From: Cellulophaga lytica DSM 7489
GTDB lineage: Bacteria > Bacteroidota > Bacteroidia > Flavobacteriales > Flavobacteriaceae
Direction: 5' to 3'
DNA: 64,000 nucleotides
Assembly: GCF_000190595.1 (NCBI RefSeq)
Contig: NC_015167.1
Location: forward strand, 1,539,501 to 1,603,500
Made by a program: the position numbers and the translations under genes. Within the stretch, counting starts at the first letter, position 1. Each line of letters begins with the position of its first letter. Below, piece by piece: positions 55,145 through 62,552 of this stretch. The notes below the pieces were generated by a model. That model was not told where the DNA came from. It made no database searches and saw nothing but the letters and a program-made list of their open reading frames with translations.

Positions 55145-55999
55145 ATGCGTATATTTTATATACTGCTCTTTTTTTTAAGCGCAGCAGCATCTGCTTACGG
55201 GCAAGAGAATTTAACTTTAAGTACAGATTCTAAAAAAGGCAAATTATACTTTTATTGGGGTTGGAATACCGCTCAGTACTCTTCATCTGATATTGAATTT
55301 AAAGGGGAGGACCATAATTTTGTATTAAAGAATGTAAAATCTCATGACCATGATTTAAGATGGAAGGTTAGTGAGCATTTAAATCCTGGCCGTTTAACTA
55401 TACCTCAATTTAATTTTAGAGTGGGTTATTTTTTAAATGATCACTGGGATATTTCTATTGGTACAGACCATATGAAATATGTAGTAAATGATTTGCAAAC
55501 GGTAAAAATTTCTGGTTATATAGAGGGTACAGGTACTGTTTATGATGGTGTTTATGATAATGATGATATTGTAATTGATCAAGAAAGCTTTTTAGAGTTT
55601 GAACATACAGATGGATTAAACTATGTAAATGTAGGTCTTAGAAGAAATGATAAACTAGCTAGCTTAACTAGTTTTGCAGACCTTAATTTGTTGGTTGGTG
55701 TAAATGCAGGCGTGTTAATTCCTAAAACAAACTCAGATTTACTTAATAAAGGTAAAAATGATGAGTTTCATTTAGCAGGTTATGGTGTAGGCGCTACAGG
55801 AGGCTTAAACTTAACGCTATTTAAGGTCTTTTTTATTCAGACCGAATTGAAAAGTGGTTATATAAATTTGCCAAGTATTATTACAACACCTGTAGATACA
55901 GATAGAGGAAAACAAGATTTTCTGTTCTCTCAATGGAATGTAGTCTTTGGGGGCTACATAAACCTTAATAAAAAACATAAAGCCAAAAACAAAAGATAG
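55145..55999 (+). CDS. predicted outer-membrane beta-barrel protein
   Basis: A 284-residue exported protein, signal peptide ending AASAYGQ. The mature part alternates hydrophobic and polar residues in about 8-10 strands (GKLYFYWGWNTAQY, FNFRVGYFLNDHWDISIGTDHM, ADLNLLVGVNAGVLIP, AGYGVGATGGLNLTLFKVFFIQTELKSGYI) and ends WNVVFGGYINLNKKHK, consistent with a small outer-membrane barrel, except that it lacks a C-terminal Phe and has a basic tail. I do not recognise the family. Its stop sits inside a hairpin shared with the convergent peroxidase gene. Confidence 0.7.
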   Translation: MRIFYILLFFLSAAASAYGQENLTLSTDSKKGKLYFYWGWNTAQYSSSDIEFKGEDHNFVLKNVKSHDHDLRWKVSEHLNPGRLTIPQFNFRVGYFLNDHWDISIGTDHMKYVVNDLQTVKISGYIEGTGTVYDGVYDNDDIVIDQESFLEFEHTDGLNYVNVGLRRNDKLASLTSFADLNLLVGVNAGVLIPKTNSDLLNKGKNDEFHLAGYGVGATGGLNLTLFKVFFIQTELKSGYINLPSIITTPVDTDRGKQDFLFSQWNVVFGGYINLNKKHKAKNKR

Positions 56000-56012
56000 T
56001 TTTTGGCTTTAT
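55978..56012. terminator. Bidirectional terminator overlapping the barrel gene's end
   Basis: AAAGCCAAAAAC (55,979-55,990) pairs with GTTTTTGGCTTT (55,999-56,010). The left arm is part of the last codons of the barrel-like gene and the right arm begins in its stop. It separates two convergent genes. Confidence 0.75.
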
Positions 56013-56015
56013 TGC

Positions 56016-57842
56016 TTATTTTTCACCAGCAACAGTATTATCTGTAAGGGTATGCATAAAAGCTACTAGGTTTTTTTGTTCTTTATCTGTTAGCTTAAGC
56101 TCATCAAAAGGTAGTGTTTGGTGGTCTAAATTAAAGCCTAAACCAGCTCCACCTCCTAGGTTGTAAAAATTAACAACTTCTTCTAAAGTGTTGTAAATAC
56201 CATTGTGCATATAAGGAGCTGTTAGTGTGCTATTTCTAACTGTGGGTGTTTTAAACATTTTATCATGTATATCTTCTTCAAAAACCCAATAAAAACCTCT
56301 GTCGTTGTCTAAAACTTTGTTTTTACTTGTTTTTGGTACGCCAATAACCTCTTTCTCTGTTTCTTTATAAAAAGGCGGTACTGTGCCGTTTGTTAAGGGT
56401 ATAAAATGGCAGGTTGCACAAAGTGCTTTACCCATAAATAAATTAAAACCGTTTTTTTCTTCAGCGGTAAAACTGCTAGTTTCACCTCGCAAGTCCTTAT
56501 CAAATTTAGAATTAAATCCAATTAATGTAGATACATAAACAGATATAGCTCTAACGGTTTCTCTATTGCTATTAGGTACAACGCCAAAAGCATTTTTAAA
56601 TAATGTTATATAGGTGGTGTCTTTTAAAATATTTCCTGAAAAACGATGTACATCTGTATTAAACTCTTTATCGTTTTTAAAAACAGCACTTATTTGGTCG
56701 TCTATAGTATTTGCTCTTCCGTCCCAAAAAAATGCTTTTTGGTAAATGCTATTTAGTAGTGTGGGTGTGTTTCTTTGTAGTAGAGCTTTGTTATTGTTTT
56801 TGCCAAGTCTTAGTCCATCTGTATATCCTTTATTTGGTAAATGGCAGGTAGCACATGACATTGCGCCATCACTAGATAGTTTTTTATCAAAAAATAACTT
56901 TTTCCCTAAAGCAATTTTCTCTTCAGAAGGGTTTCTATCGTTTACATCTAAAAAGTAATTTGCATTAAAACTATCTTCTTCAAAAAAAGTAGGAGCATTA
57001 AAATTAAAAGGATATGCATTGGTTTTTCCATCCCAAAGTTGAGATGTTTGTCTTATTTCTACCCAGTTTTTTGTAATTGGGTTTAGGTAATCTCTTATAA
57101 AAGTATATCTATCAAATAAAATAAAGTCGGTATTCTTTTTAATGTAGCTAATTGCTTCACTTATATTTTTACTAAAATCAGCGTCTAGCTTCTTGTTTTT
57201 TTCTACAATTAATGGTTGTAAGGTTAATTTATAAACTTGGTGTAAACTGATTAATGATATCGCTGTTTCTTCTATACTTCTGCCTGTTACAGGAGTGTCA
57301 AAACCAGCCATTGCTAAACTTGCAATACGTATTAATTGTTGGTGTGTACCAATAAAAAAGCGTTTAGGTGTTAATTCTCTTTTTTTTATATTTTCTTTTA
57401 AGTTGTTTACAAATCCTTTTTGGTAGTAAAGTTCTCTTAAAAAGTCTTTTTGGTTTCCGTCTTCAGTAAATAATGTTTCTTCTATTTTTTGTAAGCCAAC
57501 AGGCGAAACTATTCTGCCGCTATCATCATTATATGTGGGTAAAGCGGGCCCGTTTGCTTTATGGGTTACAGAAGGGTTTAAAGCGCCTGCAAAAGGTTCT
57601 GCTTTTTTAAAAGCAATACGTAATTTAAAAAAAAGAGTTTTAGCTAAACTGTCATTATACTTAACTGTGTTTAGCGTGTCTATTAATTCTGCTGCTTGCG
57701 TTATGTGTTTTGCGTAATAATCTTGAGCAGCTTTCCAGTTGACCTCTTGTGAAGTAGTGGTTTTGGTATAGTCTTGTTTTTCTTTGCAGGCAGAAGCAAG
57801 TAATACCAAAAAAAATAAAATTTTAAAACTGTGTTTAAGCAT
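56016..57842 (-). CDS. di-heme cytochrome c peroxidase (MauG type) with N-terminal helical domain
   Basis: A 608-residue lipoprotein (lipobox LLASACKE, Cys about 19) exported across the inner membrane. Residues about 30-260 form a helical domain with SPVGLQKIEETLF, like the imelysin fold (G-x-x-x-I-E-x-x-LF); the rest is a di-heme peroxidase of the CcpA/MauG type. Two heme-binding motifs are seen: SCATCHLPNKGYTDG at about residue 328 and CATCHFIPLTNG at about 475. Others are NTPTLLNSIYQKAFFWDGRA and TVRNSTLTAPYMHNG. Family members reduce hydrogen peroxide or oxidise protein substrates. It is 77 bases after a PhoX-like gene on the same strand, separated by a hairpin. Confidence 0.9.
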   Translation of the reverse strand: MLKHSFKILFFLVLLASACKEKQDYTKTTTSQEVNWKAAQDYYAKHITQAAELIDTLNTVKYNDSLAKTLFFKLRIAFKKAEPFAGALNPSVTHKANGPALPTYNDDSGRIVSPVGLQKIEETLFTEDGNQKDFLRELYYQKGFVNNLKENIKKRELTPKRFFIGTHQQLIRIASLAMAGFDTPVTGRSIEETAISLISLHQVYKLTLQPLIVEKNKKLDADFSKNISEAISYIKKNTDFILFDRYTFIRDYLNPITKNWVEIRQTSQLWDGKTNAYPFNFNAPTFFEEDSFNANYFLDVNDRNPSEEKIALGKKLFFDKKLSSDGAMSCATCHLPNKGYTDGLRLGKNNNKALLQRNTPTLLNSIYQKAFFWDGRANTIDDQISAVFKNDKEFNTDVHRFSGNILKDTTYITLFKNAFGVVPNSNRETVRAISVYVSTLIGFNSKFDKDLRGETSSFTAEEKNGFNLFMGKALCATCHFIPLTNGTVPPFYKETEKEVIGVPKTSKNKVLDNDRGFYWVFEEDIHDKMFKTPTVRNSTLTAPYMHNGIYNTLEEVVNFYNLGGGAGLGFNLDHQTLPFDELKLTDKEQKNLVAFMHTLTDNTVAGEK

Positions 57843-57865
57843 TTGTTGTAGTTTTTATATAGTAA

Positions 57866-57900
57866 AAAGTCCCTGCACCATATGATACAGGGATCTTTTT
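57866..57900. terminator. Bidirectional terminator between PhoX-like and peroxidase genes
   Basis: TCCCTG (57,870-57,875) and CAGGGA (57,888-57,893), with a 12-base loop, are flanked by A on the left and T on the right. On the minus strand it follows the PhoX-like stop, so it may reduce rather than block read-through to the peroxidase gene. Confidence 0.6.
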
Positions 57901-57919
57901 AATAAAATATGTGTTGTTT

Positions 57920-59494
57920 TTATCTAGGTAAACCTTTGATTATTACAATTTGAGATCCTTCTAAGTAAGGAGAGTCTCCTAACCAAGGGTGCTGTAAAGA
58001 TTGTGTACCACCATCTACACCGGCAAACTCATTACTTTTCCAGTAGTGTGGTTGTAAAGCCAACATAAAAGTATCTGGCTCTCCAATTTTGTCAGATATA
58101 TCTATTAATGAACCAAACTCTCCGCTTAAGCCAGTAGTTTTGTCTAAGGCTAAATCGTTTCTAACAACAAGTTCTAAAACTTTTCTAGAGTTGTTACCTT
58201 CTAGGTCAGACTGATAAATGTATGCTGCATGACCTCTATTAAAAGAGTTAGGATCTTCTTGCGTGTATATGTAGTTTTCGGTTACACAAATGTTATCTGG
58301 ACTCTGTAACATTGCAAGGTTACCATCCATATTATTTGTATCTGTATTTCCACTAATAACCTGTGTTAGCTTTCCTTCTAAAGGGTTTGTAGCGTCTAGT
58401 TCTAACTTATAAACTGTTCCCCAGTCGTTATAAGTACCTCTTCCTGGGCCACGACCTGTAACTGCAAAGTAAACATTTCTAGCGTTTGCATCTCCACCTT
58501 TTTGGTAATCTACGTCTTCTACTCTCATAAATTGAGATGCAAAAACGTCATTACAAGCTGTTTCCATTTCATCTACGGTTAAGCTAGATCCATTTACAAT
58601 TTCAACAAATTCTACATCGTAAGTTGTCTGAAAATCTAAGTTTCCTTCGTTGTATTGTGTGTCTGCAGCTACTGCCATTACTGCACCAGCACCGTCAGAT
58701 ACTTGCTTTAGGCGTAATACGTAAATTTTTCCGCCAGTTAAATCAGCATCGCCAGCTGTAGAGTGGTACATAATAACTTGTCCTTCAGAACCAGAAGAAT
58801 CATCATCACCACCAAGTATTACTGTTTGTCCTGCATAAGTTCCTTGTGGTAACGGAGTAGCGTTTTCCCAAGCAAACTCACCCAATGCATCTAAACCAAA
58901 ATCTGCCGTTGGTGTTGGTGTTTCTACTAAGGGATCTATTCCTTTTACATCAAAATTAAATGCTTCAGATGCAGATAAAAATAAATCTTTATCACCACCG
59001 TGAATTTCCTTTTCCCACATAGTTCCAGAACATTGGCGTGCATAGTCTGCAACACTAGAGTTTAATAAATATGTTGCATCTGTTATATTAAATTCATTGT
59101 CTAATGATAACCTTGCTACAGCAAAATGATCTTCAAAATTTACTACATATTCATAACCTTCTCCGTTTTTAATTAGTCCGGCACCATCTGCACCACCACC
59201 AATTCTAAAGTCGCTACCGCCAAAGTTTAGTACATCGCTAGAGCTAACTAAAGAGTAAGCCTCTACAAAGTTAAACTGCCCATCTATAGCAACTAAAGGT
59301 TTCATATTAGATTTATTTTCAAAAATAGAAGCTGGTGGTGTGTAGTCTTCACCGTCTTCTCCGTCTTGACCATTAATTCCGTCAATACCGTCTTTTCCGT
59401 CTGTGCCATCCATTCCGTCTTCAGGATTACAACCTATAATACTTGCTCCTAATAAGGAGAATACTAAAGCCTTGGCTAATAATTTTTTATTCAT
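57920..59494 (-). CDS. PhoX-like (DUF839) lipoprotein with collagen-like linker
   Basis: A 524-residue lipoprotein: signal and lipobox GASIIGC (Cys about residue 22), then a collagen-like G-x-D/G-x-N segment (about residues 27-50; GMDGTDGKDGIDGINGQ) acting as spacer, then a large domain. Visible PhoX/DUF839-like features are FMRVEDVDYQKGG, NVYFAVTGRGPGRGTYNDWGTVYKLEL, LQSPDNICVTENYIYTQED and CSGTMWEKEIHGG. Such proteins bind calcium and iron and hydrolyse phosphate esters; catalysis here is not proven. Surface display through the linker is likely. It is next to a di-heme peroxidase gene. Confidence 0.8.
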   Translation of the reverse strand: MNKKLLAKALVFSLLGASIIGCNPEDGMDGTDGKDGIDGINGQDGEDGEDYTPPASIFENKSNMKPLVAIDGQFNFVEAYSLVSSSDVLNFGGSDFRIGGGADGAGLIKNGEGYEYVVNFEDHFAVARLSLDNEFNITDATYLLNSSVADYARQCSGTMWEKEIHGGDKDLFLSASEAFNFDVKGIDPLVETPTPTADFGLDALGEFAWENATPLPQGTYAGQTVILGGDDDSSGSEGQVIMYHSTAGDADLTGGKIYVLRLKQVSDGAGAVMAVAADTQYNEGNLDFQTTYDVEFVEIVNGSSLTVDEMETACNDVFASQFMRVEDVDYQKGGDANARNVYFAVTGRGPGRGTYNDWGTVYKLELDATNPLEGKLTQVISGNTDTNNMDGNLAMLQSPDNICVTENYIYTQEDPNSFNRGHAAYIYQSDLEGNNSRKVLELVVRNDLALDKTTGLSGEFGSLIDISDKIGEPDTFMLALQPHYWKSNEFAGVDGGTQSLQHPWLGDSPYLEGSQIVIIKGLPR

Positions 59495-59528
59495 TTTTTA
59501 GTGTTGTTGGTTATTATTTCTCGCACAG

Positions 59529-59536
59529 CAAAAATA
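59529..59536 (-). promoter_or_regulatory. Candidate -7 promoter element of PhoX-like gene
   Basis: On the minus strand TATTTTTG fits TAnnTTTG, 34 bases before the ATG at 59,494; the best TTG upstream has only a 14-base gap. Confidence 0.4.
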
Positions 59537-59783
59537 ATTTTCAACATCGCCAATATTGTTAACTCATTATGGTGTTTGTATTAAGTAAGCTTTGTGTTTA
59601 TGTTACTAGTTTAATTTAAGGTTATTAATTGTAATTGTTCTTAATAGCAAATGCAAATAACATACTAAGCGGTTTGTTTTAGTTGTTAAAAAAAAGTGTA
59701 TGTTTAGCTTAAACTAAGGTGTACACTAATAATTACCGATAAAATGCATACTTGTTTATTTGTAGCAAAGAATAATGAGCACC

Positions 59784-59803
59784 TACAAACTGGTTAGTTT
59801 GTA
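59784..59803. promoter_or_regulatory. Palindrome matching the tetR operator sites
   Basis: TACAAACT-GGTT-AGTTTGTA has perfect eight-base arms around a four-base centre. The 14-mer ACTGGTTAGTTTGT is identical to the site before tetR at 20,935-20,948. It lies about 290 bases before the PhoX-like start and 53 bases after the stop of the desuccinylase-like gene. Confidence 0.45.
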
Positions 59804-59855
59804 AATTGAAGTTTAAATTTTTAGTGTTTTGTATTTTAATTTGAAAAATTAACTC

Positions 59856-60830
59856 TTATTTGGCCAATTCTCCAATGTGAAAAAGTGCTTCTCCCTGATT
59901 AACTACAGCCTGATGATTGATACAAAAAACACAGCCATTAAAAGGAGCTTTAATTTCTTTATTTCGTTTAGAAAAGGCATCAGTTACAATACCAATAACA
60001 GCGCCTTTTTTAATATCGCTTCCATTTTTAATTTTAGGTAAAAACATACCAGCAGTAGGAGCGCGTAACCATTTTCTGTTGGTTAAATATACTGTTTCTT
60101 CTTTTTCAGGAAGTAAGGCTTCAGTTTTATTAATCATTTTAAAATGATGTAGAATGTTTAAAATGCCTTGTACACCTTGTTCAATAGAATATTCATCAAA
60201 ACGCATACTTTCGCCAGCTTCATAAACAATAGTGGGTATTCCTTTTGTAAAAGCTGTTTTTCTAAAAGATTTAGGTATAAGGTCTGATGAAAAAGTAAAT
60301 GGAGCATTAAAAATAGCCGCAAGCTCTTCACTATTTTTGTCTGCTGCCGTATAACGTGTTTGAGGATAATTAGATCTGCTGCCGCCACCAGTGTGTAAAT
60401 CAACTCCAAAATCTATTTGAGGAAATATTTCTTTTGTAAAGTGATATGCTATTCTACTTGCTAATGAGCCAGATTTTGATCCAGGAAAACTTCTATTAAC
60501 ATCTTTACCATCTGGTAATTCTCTAGAAAAATGAATAAATCCAAAAATATTTAAAATAGGAACTGCTATTATGCATCCTTTATTAACATTAAAATATTTT
60601 TTATCTAACATTCTGCGCACTATTTCTATGCCATTTATTTCATCGCCATGTAGCCCTGCTTGCACTAATAAGGTAGGGCCAGGGTTTTTGGCGTTAAATA
60701 CATAAATAGGAATATCTATAATAGTACCTGTTGGTAACCTGTCTATTTTTATGTTTACCAGTTTTTCTTGTCCTGGTTTTACACTTTCAGTACCAATGGT
60801 TATGGTTTTATTTTCGTCTTTTAAAAGCAT
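59856..60830 (-). CDS. succinylglutamate desuccinylase/aspartoacylase family protein
   Basis: A 324-residue zinc hydrolase of the AstE/AspA type. The zinc ligands appear in QAGLHGDEINGIEIVRRML (His and Glu) and the later DLHTGG (His); FPGSKSGSLASRIAYHF is also conserved and a small beta domain with ERNRK-like TNRKWLRAPTAGMF follows. These enzymes remove acyl groups from amino acids. It overlaps the rimK-like gene by 23 bases on the same strand, so the two are coupled; the pairing recurs in many bacteria, and suggests hydrolysis or modification of a glutamate-tailed compound. Confidence 0.88.
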   Translation of the reverse strand: MLLKDENKTITIGTESVKPGQEKLVNIKIDRLPTGTIIDIPIYVFNAKNPGPTLLVQAGLHGDEINGIEIVRRMLDKKYFNVNKGCIIAVPILNIFGFIHFSRELPDGKDVNRSFPGSKSGSLASRIAYHFTKEIFPQIDFGVDLHTGGGSRSNYPQTRYTAADKNSEELAAIFNAPFTFSSDLIPKSFRKTAFTKGIPTIVYEAGESMRFDEYSIEQGVQGILNILHHFKMINKTEALLPEKEETVYLTNRKWLRAPTAGMFLPKIKNGSDIKKGAVIGIVTDAFSKRNKEIKAPFNGCVFCINHQAVVNQGEALFHIGELAK

Positions 60831-61698
60831 TTTTTTCTACGTATTCAATAATTTTTTTGGCAACATTAACACCTGTTGCACTTTCTATGCCTTCTAACCC
60901 TGGAGATGCATTAACCTCAATAAGTAATGGGCCGTTTTTAGATCGTATTAAATCTACACCAGCAACACCAAGGTCTAGTTGTTTTACTGCTCTAAGTGCT
61001 ATTTTACATTCATATGCGGTTGGTTCTATTGCTTGTACAGTGGCACCTCTGTGAACATTAGACCTAAATTCGCCCGCTTCACTGGTTCTTTTCATACTAG
61101 CTACAATTTTATTGCCAACTATAAAAATTCTTATGTCTTCTCCGTTAGATTCTTTAATAAATTTCTGAATTAAGATACTTGTATCCATTTTGTAAAAAGT
61201 ATCTATAATAGATTTTGCAGATTTTTTGGTTTCTGCTAAAATTACACCAAGTCCCTGTGTGCCTTCTTGCAACTTAATAATTACAGGTGTGCCACCAAGC
61301 AGTGCTATTTGAGACTCAATGTTATTAGGATTAATAGAAAATAATGTTTCTGGGACAGGTACGCCACACCTGGTCATTATTTGCAATGTTTTTACTTTGT
61401 TTCGTGCCTTTATTATGCTTAAAGATTTTACTGTGGTAAAAACGCCATTTAACTCAAACTCCCTAACCACAGCCGCACCGTGCCTAGTTACTTTATTTCC
61501 TATTCTAGGAATAATGGCATCAAACTCATTGGTGATATCTTCTTCGTTTAAATAAATTTTAGGAGTAGTTGCTCCTAATTTTACAGAGCATTTGGTGTGG
61601 TCTACGAGCTCTATATAATGCCCGCGCTTTTCTGCTTCTTGTGCAATTCTTCGTGTAGAGTACACGCCCATACTAACAGAAAGTAAGCCAATGTCCAT
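60808..61698 (-). CDS. rimK: RimK-type alpha-L-glutamate ligase (ATP-grasp)
   Basis: A 296-residue ATP-grasp ligase. RimK adds glutamate residues to ribosomal protein S6 and related enzymes build poly-glutamate. Visible are the N-terminal GLLSVSMGVYSTRRI, the ATP-binding KLQEGTQGLGVILAE, LIQKFIKESNGEDIRIFIVG and the metal-binding LLIEVNASPGLEGIESATG. It is the first gene of a two-gene minus-strand operon with the desuccinylase-like gene; the zinc protease gene that often precedes rimK is not next to it. It diverges from sdhC. Confidence 0.9.
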   Translation of the reverse strand: MDIGLLSVSMGVYSTRRIAQEAEKRGHYIELVDHTKCSVKLGATTPKIYLNEEDITNEFDAIIPRIGNKVTRHGAAVVREFELNGVFTTVKSLSIIKARNKVKTLQIMTRCGVPVPETLFSINPNNIESQIALLGGTPVIIKLQEGTQGLGVILAETKKSAKSIIDTFYKMDTSILIQKFIKESNGEDIRIFIVGNKIVASMKRTSEAGEFRSNVHRGATVQAIEPTAYECKIALRAVKQLDLGVAGVDLIRSKNGPLLIEVNASPGLEGIESATGVNVAKKIIEYVEKNAFKRRK

Positions 61699-61730
61699 TT
61701 TTTACTCTTAAATTTTCTATGAATATCGGT

Positions 61731-61763
61731 CAAAAATAGTAATTAACAGAATTGTTAATCAAA
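61731..61763 (-). promoter_or_regulatory. Promoter of rimK-like operon
   Basis: On the minus strand TTTG (61,760-61,763), a 21-base gap and TATTTTTG (61,731-61,738) match the Bacteroidota consensus TTTG-N19-21-TAnnTTTG, 32 bases before the ATG. Confidence 0.6.
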
Positions 61764-61808
61764 GTTTCTTTAAAATAATTCTAAATACGTTACATATTTT
61801 AAGCAAAG

Positions 61809-61840
61809 TTTGTTGATAACTTAATTGAGTCGTAAATTTG
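61809..61840 (+). promoter_or_regulatory. Promoter of sdhC-sdhA operon
   Basis: TTTG (61,809-61,812), a 20-base gap and TAAATTTG (61,833-61,840) match the Bacteroidota promoter consensus. The ATG follows 20 bases later at 61,861. It is the clearest promoter in the window. Confidence 0.7.
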
Positions 61841-61860
61841 TAAAACAAAACTAACAACAA

Positions 61861-62538
61861 ATGAGCGGATTTTTTAAATCTTCAATTGGTAGAAAGTATG
61901 CGATGGCGCTTTCTGCTTTATTTTTAATGTTTTTTCTACTTCAGCATTTTGCTATTAATATTTTATCGGTGTTTAGTCCAAACGCATTTAATGAGGCTTC
62001 TCATTTTATGGGTACTTTTTGGGCTGTGCAGTATTTATTACAACCGATTTTAATTTTTGGAGTAATGTACCATTTTATAATGGGCTTTATTCTTGAATTT
62101 AAAAATAGACAAGCAAGAGTGGTAAAGTATGCAAAAAACAATGGAGCAGCTAATTCTAGCTGGATGAGTAGAAATATGATTTATAGCGGTTTGGCTATAT
62201 TAGGTTTCTTAGTACTACATTTTATAGATTTCTGGTTGCCAGAAATTAACACTAAATACATCCAAGGCGATATGTCTGGATTATTAGCAGATGGTGAAGG
62301 CTTTCGTTATTACGAAGAGCTTACACACAAATTTGTTAACCCATTAAGAGTTGGCGCTTATGTTTTGGCATTTGTGTTTTTATCTTTACACCTTATGCAC
62401 GGATTTAGTTCTGCGTTTCAATCTTCTGGAGTTAGCTCTATGAGAAAACAAAAGCTTCAGGCTTTTGGTAAGGCTTATGCTATAATAATTCCTTTAGGAT
62501 TTATTTTTATAGCCCTTTTTCATCATTTTAATCATTAA
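61861..62538 (+). CDS. sdhC: succinate dehydrogenase cytochrome b subunit
   Basis: A 225-residue membrane anchor of complex II (type B, single fused cytochrome b subunit as in Bacteroidota). It has five membrane helices, beginning SIGRKYAMALSALFLMFFLLQHF, with His residues in the helices that can ligate heme b (LLQHFAINIL, VMYHFIMGF, LVLHFIDFW, LHLMHGF). It passes electrons from the SdhA-B units to menaquinone. It is followed by sdhA 14 bases later; sdhB probably follows beyond the window. Confidence 0.94.
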   Translation: MSGFFKSSIGRKYAMALSALFLMFFLLQHFAINILSVFSPNAFNEASHFMGTFWAVQYLLQPILIFGVMYHFIMGFILEFKNRQARVVKYAKNNGAANSSWMSRNMIYSGLAILGFLVLHFIDFWLPEINTKYIQGDMSGLLADGEGFRYYEELTHKFVNPLRVGAYVLAFVFLSLHLMHGFSSAFQSSGVSSMRKQKLQAFGKAYAIIIPLGFIFIALFHHFNH

Positions 62539-62552
62539 TAATATAGTATCAT

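Larger units (their letters stand above)
59495..59855. other. Intergenic region upstream of PhoX-like gene
   Basis: 361 AT-rich bases without a convincing gene. It holds a candidate -7 element (59,529-59,536, minus strand) for the PhoX-like gene and a palindrome at 59,784-59,803 that matches the candidate TetR operators near 21 kb. No promoter for the adjacent desuccinylase gene is needed here since that gene reads in from the right. Confidence 0.6.

Noticed and set aside
59345-59416. Short periodic DNA repeats as a CRISPR or satellite array
   Set aside because: The nine-base periodicity is the codon pattern of the Gly-x-x collagen-like linker in a coding frame; no spacers exist.
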